Positions 18,201 through 24,851 of a stretch of 27,150 bases of DNA are shown one piece after another. This DNA is from CAYTEO01 sp964436825. GTDB lineage: Bacteria > Krumholzibacteriota > Krumholzibacteriia > LZORAL124-64-63. The translations under genes were made by a program, and so were the position numbers. The stretch lies in contig CAYTEO010000035.1 in assembly GCA_964436825.1 (NCBI GenBank), positions 1 to 27,150 on the forward strand. The letters are read 5' to 3'. Positions within the stretch are counted from its first letter, which is position 1; each line of letters opens with the position of its first letter. The notes below the pieces were generated by a model. That model did not search any database and was not told where the DNA came from. It saw only the letters and a program-made list of their open reading frames with translations.

Positions 18201-18484
18201 ACGTCGGTGTTGCCGTCGTACTGGCCGGAGAAGGCGATCAGCCGCCCGTCGGGGGAGAACTTGGGCTGGAACTCCAGGCCGACGTCGCTGGTCAGCCGCC
18301 GCGCCTCGCCCCCCTCGCGCGGGACGATCCACAGGTCGCCCCCGTGGGTGAAGACGATCTGCGTGGCGGAGATGTCGGGGTTGCGCAGCAGGCGCATGTC
18401 GCCCGGGTCGGGCTCGCCCGCCGCGACGGTCGTCGCCAGCAGCACGGCCAGCGCGACCAGCAGCAGCAGCCGGAAAGGCTTCAT
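15242..18484 (-). CDS. Tricorn-like protease (S41 family) with beta-propellers and PDZ domain
   Basis: A 1080-residue secreted protein. The start at 18484 (MKPFRLLLLVALAVLLATTVAAGEP) has GAGGAG upstream and encodes a signal peptide cleaved near residue 22, so it acts in the periplasm or outside rather than in the cytosol like archaeal tricorn. Residues to about 660 are WD40/TolB-like propeller repeats (WSPDGRWIAWFSDQGGDYELYVM and similar). A very acidic/lysine segment near 548-577 (VEDEDDGKKDEEDEKKKDD) forms a loop. Then come a tricorn core domain, a PDZ domain (about 760-855) and the S41 catalytic domain with GLIIDERYNSGG, the nucleophile Ser970 in NHHAGSGGD, GTRTWGG and Glu1028 in VENHGVDPDV. 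The family cuts oligopeptides. TATATT/TTGCAA at 18533-18563 may be its promoter. Confidence 0.92.
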   Translation of the reverse strand: MKPFRLLLLVALAVLLATTVAAGEPDPGDMRLLRNPDISATQIVFTHGGDLWIVPREGGEARRLTSDVGLEFQPKFSPDGRLIAFSGQYDGNTDVFVMPAEGGEPRRLTWHPLPDRVIDWEPDGATIRFQSSRTSFTRREAQLWTVSAVGGLPEPIPLPEGGLSSWSPDGKKLAYNRITREQRTWKRYTGGMAQNIWIHDFATGKTQQVTDWPGTENFPMWHGDTIYFTSDRTGRLQIWAYDVPTGNFRQVTNHDAYDVKYPSLGPDAIVYENGGWLWVLDLATEQTHRVRVALHDDKVHARPRWRDVDEWITGAGVGPDAKRVVFSARGDLFTVPREKGDVRQLTDTPDVNDIRPQWSPDGRWIAWFSDQGGDYELYVMAADGKGTPRQLTRDSDTYWTGLRWSPDSKSLLVHDAAMGLWIVDRESGKRRTVSDCTYRRGMDAAWSPDSRWIAFAANDENEFGSIFLYSLDSGKTTRVTTSFTDDGWPVFDPDGKYLFFTSARHFDPRFGNYDMHPYWTRQDGIYLVTLQADAARPFPPESDEVAVEDEDDGKKDEEDEKKKDDEKDLEVRIDLDGIGERIVPLDVPAGNYGSLSVAGGKLFYLDRGEGPQGGASTTLMLFDLEEREAETVLEDVDGYELAADGEHLLVAMGGKYAIVDAAADQQVDQTLRTDELRKRIVPPREWRQIFLDAWRLEKHFFYDPGMHGLDWKGIRDLYGQLVPFVSDRRDLDYVLGEMIAELGVGHSYVRPGDNPEVPRVGVGLLGCDFALDADSGRYRLVNILTERDWNSSTPTPLAGPGIDVREGDYLLAVDGRELRAPVNPYSLFEDKVGKQVVLTVAGRPDGKESREVTVEPIASDIGLRYVRWVEGNRRRVAELSGGRVGYIHLPNTSIAGVQAFARMYYPQLRMEGLIIDERYNSGGFIPDFIMNILRQKFVSFWKPRYGRDWRTPGTAFDGPMVMISNHHAGSGGDALPYYFQKYGLGKVVGTRTWGGLIGISRHIPLMDGGSVTFPEFRIFDTEGKWAVENHGVDPDVVVDNLPEDVAAGRDPQLEKAVELVLEQLGDRRPVPEAPPFPRAH

Positions 18485-18532
18485 GTCGGGTCTCCTCGGG
18501 TTGGGTCGGGTCGGTGGTGTGGTGCAACGGCG

Positions 18533-18563
18533 AATATACGCACGAGATGGGGGAGGGTTGCAA
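18533..18563 (-). promoter_or_regulatory. Possible promoter of the tricorn-like gene
   Basis: On the minus strand TTGCAA (18563-18558) is followed after 19 bp by TATATT (18538-18533). The -10 matches five of six bases; the spacer is long. It would give a leader of about 40 bases. Confidence 0.4.
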
Positions 18564-18631
18564 GCCGCGCCGCGCGGCAGGTGCGGGATGGAAGGGGCCC
18601 CTCTCCCTGGCTTGTTCCGGCGCGGGAGCTC

Positions 18632-18706
18632 GGCCCAGAGTGACACGCGACCGCCCGCCTCATGCGCTGCGCGAAATCGGCGGACGGTCGCATGTCACTC
18701 TGGGCC
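18632..18706. repeat. Long inverted repeat (28 bp arms) after dacA
   Basis: Arms 18632-18659 and 18679-18706 pair at 26 of 28 positions around a 19-base loop. The outer 14 pairs (GGCCCAGAGTGACA with TGTCACTCTGGGCC) are perfect. It begins eight bases after the dacA stop on the minus strand. The length far exceeds a normal intrinsic terminator and there is no T-run. It may be a dispersed palindromic element (REP or MITE-like), an mRNA-stabilising hairpin or a strong terminator; the two mismatches suggest an element that has started to diverge. Confidence 0.75.
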
Positions 18707-18713
18707 CTGGGCC

Positions 18714-19853
18714 TCAGTGCCGGAACAACCGCCTCCAGAAGGAGCCCTTTTCCACCGCCCCGGCGGTGCGGACCTGGACGCTGTCCAGTGCCGTCCCGTT
18801 CAGCATCGCCAGGGCGTAGCCCACCGGCCGGGCGGCCTCCACCGGGGCCTGCAGGAGATCCGGCACCCGCAGCACCAGCCGCAGGCTGTCGGTCAGGCTC
18901 TTGCGCACCCCCACCACCAGCGGCGCGTCGGCCACCAGGGGCACGCTGTCGGTCTTGCCGTCCCGCACCGGCAGCGGCTCGGCCAGGGTGTCGCCGGCGG
19001 CCGGGACCAGGGTCACCTTGGTGTAGAGGGCGAAGGCCCGGGCCAGCAGGCGGGTGGTCTCCACGCCGCGGTCGCGGTTGGTGGGGCAGCCCATGACCAC
19101 CGAGATCAGCCGCACCCCCTTGCGGGTGCAGGCGGCGGTCAGGCAGAAGCCGGCGCGGCTGTGGTAGCCGGTCTTGATCCCCTCCAGGCCCTTCAGCTTG
19201 CCGACCAGGGGGTTGGGGTTGGTCAGGATGAACTTCCCGTCCCGGAACGGGACCTTGTCGCTGACGGCCCAGGCCAGGGCCTCCGGGTAATGGCACAGGG
19301 CCCGGCCCAGCAAGGCCATGTCGTGGGCCGAGGAGAGGTCCGGTTGCTGCCCGTGGGCCGGCGGCAGGCCGTGGGGGAAGTGGAACTCGGTGTCGTCCAT
19401 CCCCAGCTCGCGGGCCCGGGCGTTCATCATCTCCACGAACGCCTCGGTGGAGCCGGCCACGTGCTCGGCCAGGGCAACGGCGGCATCGTTGGCCGACTGG
19501 ATGGCCAGCGCCTTCAGCAGCTCGATGACGGGAAACTGCTCCCCCTGCTTCAGGTAGACCTGCGAGCCCCCCATGCGGCTGGCCTTGGCCGAGACGGTCA
19601 CCATCTCCTGCGGATCGATCTCCCCCTCGCTGATCTGCTCCAGCACGATCAGCTCGGTCATCATCTTGACCATCGAGGCGGGCGGGAGCGGCCGGTGCAT
19701 GTCGTGGGCCAGCAGGATCTCGCCGGTGCGCGCGTCCATGACGATGGCCGACTTGAACTTGCCGGTGACGTCGTCCACGGCCCGGGCGGGACGGGCGGGC
19801 AGCAGGGCGAGGATGAGCGACAGGGTGACGAGCAGCGGTTCCATCCGGCGCAT
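18714..19853 (-). CDS. dacA: D-alanyl-D-alanine carboxypeptidase (PBP5/6 type)
   Basis: A 379-residue low-molecular-mass penicillin-binding protein that removes the terminal D-Ala of peptidoglycan pentapeptides in the periplasm. The ATG at 19853 has GAGGGATC upstream and a signal peptide (LLVTLSLILALLPARPARA, to about residue 25). All three active-site motifs of serine peptidase family S11 are present: S60-M-V-K63, S120-A-N122 and K227-T-G229. A C-terminal PBP5-type beta domain follows (about 275-365). The protein ends in FWRRLFRH, a very short basic amphipathic tail that could give weak membrane contact. Family length is usual (about 380-400). It has its own promoter with an unusual palindromic spacer and is followed by the long hairpin. 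Confidence 0.94.
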   Translation of the reverse strand: MRRMEPLLVTLSLILALLPARPARAVDDVTGKFKSAIVMDARTGEILLAHDMHRPLPPASMVKMMTELIVLEQISEGEIDPQEMVTVSAKASRMGGSQVYLKQGEQFPVIELLKALAIQSANDAAVALAEHVAGSTEAFVEMMNARARELGMDDTEFHFPHGLPPAHGQQPDLSSAHDMALLGRALCHYPEALAWAVSDKVPFRDGKFILTNPNPLVGKLKGLEGIKTGYHSRAGFCLTAACTRKGVRLISVVMGCPTNRDRGVETTRLLARAFALYTKVTLVPAAGDTLAEPLPVRDGKTDSVPLVADAPLVVGVRKSLTDSLRLVLRVPDLLQAPVEAARPVGYALAMLNGTALDSVQVRTAGAVEKGSFWRRLFRH

Positions 19854-19940
19854 GGTGATCCCTCGTGGCTACAGGGGCGGGTCGGACCGGAGAGGACGGG
19901 CCGCGCGGCGGCGGCCCGGTCGGCGGTCGTTCGAGGGGCG

Positions 19941-19969
19941 AAGGTACCGCCGCCTGGCGGCGGCGTCAA
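19941..19969 (-). promoter_or_regulatory. dacA promoter with a palindrome filling the -35/-10 spacer
   Basis: On the minus strand TTGACG (19969-19964) and TACCTT (19946-19941) are separated by exactly 17 bp. That spacer is the perfect palindrome CCGCCGCCAGGCGGCGG. It lies about 90 bases before the dacA start. A repressor binding the spacer would block RNA polymerase; alternatively the repeat forms a hairpin in any read-through transcript. The -35 is good, the -10 weak. Confidence 0.45.
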
Positions 19970-20062
19970 GACGCTCCCTCCCGGCCCGGCTCTTGCAGGT
20001 GGTCGGGAGCCGACGGGCTCCGGCCGGTCCGGTGCCCGCGCAACCTGCAGGGAGGCAACGCA

Positions 20063-21052
20063 TTGAGCTATCGGCGCCAGGAGTACGCCGAGGCACTGGC
20101 CGATTTCGGGACACCCCGCTGGCTGCCCCACAGCCAGGGGTGGGTCCTGCTGCGCCGCGTGCCGGGCGGCGACGGCGCCGTCGACGCCACCGGGTGCTAC
20201 CCGCTGTTCTCCTGCGGCGACTGGACGCGGCTGGGTGAGGATCTGGCCGACCTGCGCGACGCCGGCGTCGTCTCCCTGGTCCTGGTGACCGACCCGCTGG
20301 GCGGCGCCCGCAGCGACGACCTGCGCCGTGTTTTCCGGTCCGTGGCACGGCCGTTCAAGCCCCACCACGTGGCGGACCTGTCGGTGCCGGTGGCGACGTT
20401 CGCCACCGCCCACCACCGGCGCCACTGGCGCCGCTTCCTGCGTCGCGGCCGCGTCGAGGTCTGTGCCCGTCCCCTGGACCACCTGGACGACTGGCTCCGC
20501 CTCTACGGCATGCTGGTGCGGCGCCATCGCATCGACGGCCCCGCCCGCTTCTCCGACGCGAGCTTCCGCCGCCAGCTCGCCCTGCCGGGACTGCTGGCCG
20601 TGCGCGCCGTGCTGGACGGCGCCACGGTGGCCATGCAGCTCTGGCTGGTCGACGGCGACCGCGCCTGGTACCACCTGGGGGCCGCCGATGCCGCCGGCTA
20701 CCGCAGCGGCGCCTCCCACGCCCTGATGGGGGAGACCCTCTCCCTGCTGGCCGACCGCGGCGTGCGGCTGGCCGACCTGGGGGCCGGCGCGGGTCTGCGG
20801 CACGACCCCGCCGACGGGCTGGCCCGCTTCAAGGCAGGCTGGAGCAACACCGTCCGCTGGGCCTGGCTCTGCGGCACCGTCCTGGACCCGCAGCGCCACG
20901 TCTCGCTGTGCCGGCTGGCCGGGGTCGCTCCCGAGGGCGACGGCTTCTTCCCCGCCTACCGCGACCCGTTCCGCTCGCGCCTGGTCACCGGCACAGCGGC
21001 GCCCGCCGCCGAGGTCCCCGTCCCGGAGGTGGCCTGTGGCCACGCGCACTGA
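20063..21052 (+). CDS. FemAB/GNAT-type acyltransferase of a glycan cluster
   Basis: A 329-residue protein. I chose the TTG at 20063 because GGGAGG (20050-20055) precedes it by seven bases; upstream codons look non-coding. No membrane segment or signal is seen. The second half resembles the GNAT-like acyltransferase domain of FemAB/CelD proteins: LLAVRAVLDGATVAMQLWLVDGDRAWYHLGAADAAGYRSGASHALMGETLSLLADRGVRLADLGAG, about 175-245, followed by FKAGWSN. Such enzymes transfer an acyl or aminoacyl group to an amino sugar or peptide. It overlaps the aminotransferase gene by 17 bases, so the product of that enzyme could be its acceptor. The family is clear only at fold level; the substrate is unknown. 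Confidence 0.7.
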   Translation: MSYRRQEYAEALADFGTPRWLPHSQGWVLLRRVPGGDGAVDATGCYPLFSCGDWTRLGEDLADLRDAGVVSLVLVTDPLGGARSDDLRRVFRSVARPFKPHHVADLSVPVATFATAHHRRHWRRFLRRGRVEVCARPLDHLDDWLRLYGMLVRRHRIDGPARFSDASFRRQLALPGLLAVRAVLDGATVAMQLWLVDGDRAWYHLGAADAAGYRSGASHALMGETLSLLADRGVRLADLGAGAGLRHDPADGLARFKAGWSNTVRWAWLCGTVLDPQRHVSLCRLAGVAPEGDGFFPAYRDPFRSRLVTGTAAPAAEVPVPEVACGHAH

Positions 21053-22298
21053 GGCGCTGCCGCGGCTGGCGATCCTGGGCGACGAGCCGGCCTTCGCCCG
21101 GCCGCTGCACGTGGGCGCGCCGGCGATCCCGGACCGCGAGCGGCTGTTCGCCCGCCTCGACGCGGCCCTGGACCGGCGCCGGCTGACCAACCGGGGTCCC
21201 CTGGTCGAGGAGTTCGAGGCGCGGATCGCCGCGCTGGCCGGCACCCGCCACGCCGTGGCGGTCTGCAACGGGACCGTCGGCCTGGAGCTGGCGGCCCGGG
21301 CCGTGGGGCTGAGCGGCGAGGTCATCGTGCCGGCGTTCACCTTCGTCGCCACGGCCCACGCCCTGGCCTGGATCGGCCTCGAGCCGGTTCTCTGCGACGT
21401 GGACCCGCGCACCCACTGCCTGGACCCCCGCGTCGTGGAGGCCGCGATCACCCCCCGCACCAGCGGCATCCTGGCGGTCCACCTCTGGGGACGGCCGGCG
21501 GCGGTATCGGAGCTGCAGGCGATCGCCGACCGCTTCGGCCTGCGCCTGCTGTTCGACGGCGCCCATGCCTTCGCCGCCCGTTGCGGCGACCGGCCCGTGG
21601 GCGGCCAGGGCGACGCCACCGTCTTCAGCTTCCACGCCACCAAGTTCCTGTCGGCGGCCGAGGGGGGCGCCGTGGTCACCGACGACGACGCGGTGGCCCG
21701 ACGGCTGCGCCTGCTGCAGAACTTCGGCTTCGCCGGCGTCGACCGGGTCGTCGACGAGGGGACCAACGGCAAGATGAGCGAGCTGGCCGCCGCCTTCGGC
21801 CTGACCTCCCTGGACGACCTGGACGCGCTGCTGGCGGTCAACCGCCGGCGGCTGGCGACGTGGCGCCGCGAGCTGGCCGACATCCCGGGCCTGTCGCCGG
21901 TGATCTGGGGCACGGCCGACGCCCGCAACGACCAGTACTGCGTCGTGGAGGTCGATCCGGCACGGACCGGCCTGACCCGCGACCAGCTGGTGGCGGTCCT
22001 GCGGGCGGAGAACGTCCTGGCCCGCCGCTACTTCCATCCAGGGCTGCACCGGATGGAGCCGTACCGCTCCCGGCCGCCGGCCGGCGGCTGGCGCCTTCCG
22101 GCCACCGAGCGGCTCTGCGAGCGGGTGCTGGTGCTGCCCACCGGTGCCGCGGTCAGCGACGAGCAGATCGTCCGCATGGCCGACATCCTGCGCCGCGCCG
22201 TGGCCGCCGGGCCGGCGCTGGCGCGGACCCTGGAGGGAATGGAGCACCGGGTGGAGGCACTGGTCTCCCGACCGCTGCGCCGGGGAGCGGGACGATGA
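21036..22298 (+). CDS. DegT/DnrJ/EryC1/StrS family sugar aminotransferase
   Basis: A 420-residue PLP-dependent enzyme that normally converts a nucleotide-linked keto sugar to an amino sugar. The GTG at 21036 has GGAGG upstream and lies inside the end of the preceding gene. Family landmarks are LTNRGPLVEEFE (about 50-61), VAVCNGTVGLELA, VIVPAFTFVATAHA, the PLP ring region FDGAHAFAA with Asp174, the Schiff-base Lys203 in FSFHATKFLSAAEGG, and the quinonoid-side LLQNFGF. The usual EDAAHA reads DGAHAF here. It is in the middle of a three-gene operon with four-base overlap (ATGA) to the GT2 gene, so the amino sugar is probably acylated by the first gene product and transferred by the third. Confidence 0.9.
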   Translation: MATRTEALPRLAILGDEPAFARPLHVGAPAIPDRERLFARLDAALDRRRLTNRGPLVEEFEARIAALAGTRHAVAVCNGTVGLELAARAVGLSGEVIVPAFTFVATAHALAWIGLEPVLCDVDPRTHCLDPRVVEAAITPRTSGILAVHLWGRPAAVSELQAIADRFGLRLLFDGAHAFAARCGDRPVGGQGDATVFSFHATKFLSAAEGGAVVTDDDAVARRLRLLQNFGFAGVDRVVDEGTNGKMSELAAAFGLTSLDDLDALLAVNRRRLATWRRELADIPGLSPVIWGTADARNDQYCVVEVDPARTGLTRDQLVAVLRAENVLARRYFHPGLHRMEPYRSRPPAGGWRLPATERLCERVLVLPTGAAVSDEQIVRMADILRRAVAAGPALARTLEGMEHRVEALVSRPLRRGAGR

Positions 22299-23824
22299 CC
22301 GTCGCCACCACGACAACCCACGCGGCCCGCGTCGAGACATCCGGCACCGCGCCGTCACTGTCGGTGGCCACCAGACTCGGTCCCGCGCTGCGGTTCCGCC
22401 TGGACGACGTCCCGCCGTGGCGCGGGGAGCTGCTCGCCTCGCTGGTGCTGCCCGCCGCCGACCTGCTCGCCCTGGCGCGGCCCGACCGCTGCCGCCTGCT
22501 GCGGCACCTGCGGTCGCTGCTGGTCCCGGGCGGCGAGCTGACCGTCACGACCTCCGGTCCCGAGCGCGGGGAGGCCGACGCGGCCCTGGACGCCGACGGC
22601 TGGCTGTGCGGCTTCGAGGCCCGGCGCCGGGAGAGCGACGCGGGGATCGTCCTGACGCGCCCGGCGCGCCACCGGCCGGACGGTCCCGCGCTGGTCAGCA
22701 TCGTCATCCCCGCCTACAAGCCGACCTTCTTCCGCGAGGCCCTGGCCAGCGCCCTGGCCCAGACCCATCCGCGCTGCGAGATCGTCGTCTGCGACGACAG
22801 CCCGGGCGACGGGATCGCCGCCGTCGTCACCGAGCTGACCGGTCCGGACGGCACGGCCGGTCGCCACCCGGTGCGCTACGTCCGCAACCCCGGCACCCTG
22901 GGCGGTAGGCGCAACTACCTGCAATGCTTCGATCTGGCCCGGGGGGAGTACGTCAAGTTCCTGAACGACGACGACCGCCTCGCCCCCGGGGCCGTGGCCC
23001 GCATGGCGGCCGTCCTGGACGCCCTGCCGGGCGTGACCCTGGTCACCTCGTACCGGCGGCTGATCGACCACACCGGTCGAACCCTGCCTGACGAGATCGT
23101 CAACAAGGTGCCGGTCGACGTGGACGCCGTCGTCGACGGCCGGCTCCAGGCTGCCGCCCTGCTCGCCGGCCGGGTCAACGTGGTGGGCGAGCCGACCACC
23201 GTCATGTTCCGCAAGGCCGACGCCGTCGACAACCGCCCCCACCTGATGAGCTACGCGGGACGCAGTGCCAGGCGTAACGGTGACCTGCACATCTGGACCA
23301 CCCTGCTGTCGCGCGGGGACATCGCCTGGCTGACCGACCCGCTGAGCGATTTCCGTCGCCACGGCGCCCAGGTCCAGCGGAGCGACCGCTTCCGTGCCGA
23401 GGCCGAGCTGGCCTGGGACGAGCTGATCGCCGACGCCGAGCAGACCGGCCTGCTGGACGATCGCGGCCCGCGCCTGCTCGACCCGTGGCCGTTGCCGGTG
23501 CTGCCGGCCGATGTTGACGGGCTGGTGGACGAGGGGGAGCGGCACCACGAGGCGGGACGGTCCGGCGAGGCGTCGCGTTGCTGGCGCGCGGCCCTGCTGC
23601 TCGGTCCCCGCGATCCGCGCGTGCGCAACGACCTGGCCTGCCACCACTGGCTGGAGGGGCGGCGCAGCCGTGCCACCGGCGAGGCGCTGCTGGCCGTGGC
23701 CGGGATCGAGGCCGGCACGGTCGCAGGCCCCGGCCTGGGCGATCTGCTGGAGAACCTGGCGGCGATCCTCAACGGGACGGGACGGCGGCGGGAGGCGGCG
23801 GCGCTGGTATCGCGCCGGTGGTGA
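22295..23824 (+). CDS. GT2 glycosyltransferase with N-terminal methyltransferase-like segment and C-terminal TPR
   Basis: A 509-residue protein whose ATG overlaps the aminotransferase stop. Residues about 25-125 (LLRHLRSLLVPGGELTVTTSG) resemble the last strands of a SAM methyltransferase domain, but the SAM-binding N-half is missing, so this looks like a remnant or a repurposed module. The GT-A family 2 domain runs from about 132 to 390: LVSIVIPAYKPTFFREAL, VVCDDSPGDG (164-173), the signature GGRRNYLQCFDLARGEY (203-219) and the metal motif N224-D-D-D227. The C-terminal hundred residues are TPR-like (GERHHEAGRSGEASRCW, RNDLACHHWLEGR) and resemble the tail of the tandem glycosyltransferase at 11413-13461. 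The last 56 bases overlap the convergent sulfotransferase gene. Confidence 0.85.
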   Translation: MTVATTTTHAARVETSGTAPSLSVATRLGPALRFRLDDVPPWRGELLASLVLPAADLLALARPDRCRLLRHLRSLLVPGGELTVTTSGPERGEADAALDADGWLCGFEARRRESDAGIVLTRPARHRPDGPALVSIVIPAYKPTFFREALASALAQTHPRCEIVVCDDSPGDGIAAVVTELTGPDGTAGRHPVRYVRNPGTLGGRRNYLQCFDLARGEYVKFLNDDDRLAPGAVARMAAVLDALPGVTLVTSYRRLIDHTGRTLPDEIVNKVPVDVDAVVDGRLQAAALLAGRVNVVGEPTTVMFRKADAVDNRPHLMSYAGRSARRNGDLHIWTTLLSRGDIAWLTDPLSDFRRHGAQVQRSDRFRAEAELAWDELIADAEQTGLLDDRGPRLLDPWPLPVLPADVDGLVDEGERHHEAGRSGEASRCWRAALLLGPRDPRVRNDLACHHWLEGRRSRATGEALLAVAGIEAGTVAGPGLGDLLENLAAILNGTGRRREAAALVSRRW

Positions 23825-24851
23825 TCCCCTCCCATGCCTGCTCCAGCTCCCCGAACAGCTCCTCGGGCAGGCGCCGCTCCCGTCGCAGCGGGAACCCGGC
23901 CGGGCCGCGGTAGGTGTCGTCCGCGATGGCCATTCCGCGGTCCCGCAACAGGGCGACGATCCTGGCGTGCAGCTCCGCCGGCCGCCGGCACAGCTCCTCG
24001 TAACCGATCCGCAGCCAGCGCGACCGGTCGACGCCGTCCAGGCCGCGGGCGACGGCCCGGTCGGTGAAGTGGACCTGGCCCGCGACCTGGACGGCGGGCG
24101 GCAGATCGCGAAGCCACCGGTACTCGGGCGGTCGGAAGGAGTACCACCGCTCGAGCGACCCGAAGTAGTCCTGCCGTGCCAGCAGCAAGGACTGCATGTT
24201 CCACAGCGGATCACGCCGGACGTGGAGGAAGACGGCGGTCGGTAGTTCACGGGCCAGCCACGGCAGGTTCCAGTCCAGGATCATCCCCTTCAGCAGCAGC
24301 GGCCTGCCGGCGACCGCCTCCCAGGCGGCCAGCTCGGCGCGCAGGGCGGCCGTGTCGACCGTGGCCAGCTGCTCCGGGTCCAGGGCGTGGGTCTCGCCCC
24401 CGGGCAGGAAGCGCCGCCACCAGTACCAGAACTCGTTGGGGGCGGACAGGCCGCGGGTCTTGCCCAGCCGGGAGCGGAACGGCGCGGGGTCCGGCGGGCG
24501 GTCGAGGGTCAGTTCCCCCTGGTGGTCACAGGCGGGGTCGGTCAGCAGGCGCTGGATCCGCGCCCCGATCCACGGCGCTGCGAAGAACCGCGCCACCAGG
24601 TTCGAGGGGTAGGCCAGCAGGCCCGAGGCGGCCAGCCACTGGTAGAGCAGGGTGGTGCCGCTGCGGGGGCAGCCGACGATCAGCACCACCGGCAGCGACG
24701 GCTCGCCGCCGCGGGCGTGCACCCGCTTCGCGCAGGGGGCCAGGTCATCACTCAGCTCGCCCAGCACGCGCTCGAGTTCCGGCCGGCGCCGGTGCTCGTC
24801 CCGGCGGTTCGGATCGGCCATGACGGTGTCGCGGCGGATGGGGTCAGGCAT
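23769..24851 (-). CDS. Sulfotransferase family protein (downstream of pair)
   Basis: A 360-residue cytosolic-type enzyme predicted to move sulfate from PAPS to a hydroxyl or amine of a carbohydrate or lipid. The 5'-phosphosulfate loop is GCPRSGTTLLYQWL (60-73). A second binding region, FLHVRRDPLWNMQSLLLAR, provides the 3'-phosphate-binding Arg/Ser. The ATG at 24851 has GGGAGG nine bases upstream and overlaps the preceding gene by eight bases; MADPNRRD ten residues in is a possible alternative start. The C-terminus is Pro-rich (IPAPPPPAAVPSR) and encoded antisense to the end of the GT2 gene, so it may have been extended by loss of an earlier stop. It is one of two adjacent sulfotransferases next to a glycan operon. 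Confidence 0.85.
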   Translation of the reverse strand: MPDPIRRDTVMADPNRRDEHRRRPELERVLGELSDDLAPCAKRVHARGGEPSLPVVLIVGCPRSGTTLLYQWLAASGLLAYPSNLVARFFAAPWIGARIQRLLTDPACDHQGELTLDRPPDPAPFRSRLGKTRGLSAPNEFWYWWRRFLPGGETHALDPEQLATVDTAALRAELAAWEAVAGRPLLLKGMILDWNLPWLARELPTAVFLHVRRDPLWNMQSLLLARQDYFGSLERWYSFRPPEYRWLRDLPPAVQVAGQVHFTDRAVARGLDGVDRSRWLRIGYEELCRRPAELHARIVALLRDRGMAIADDTYRGPAGFPLRRERRLPEELFGELEQAWEGITTGAIPAPPPPAAVPSR

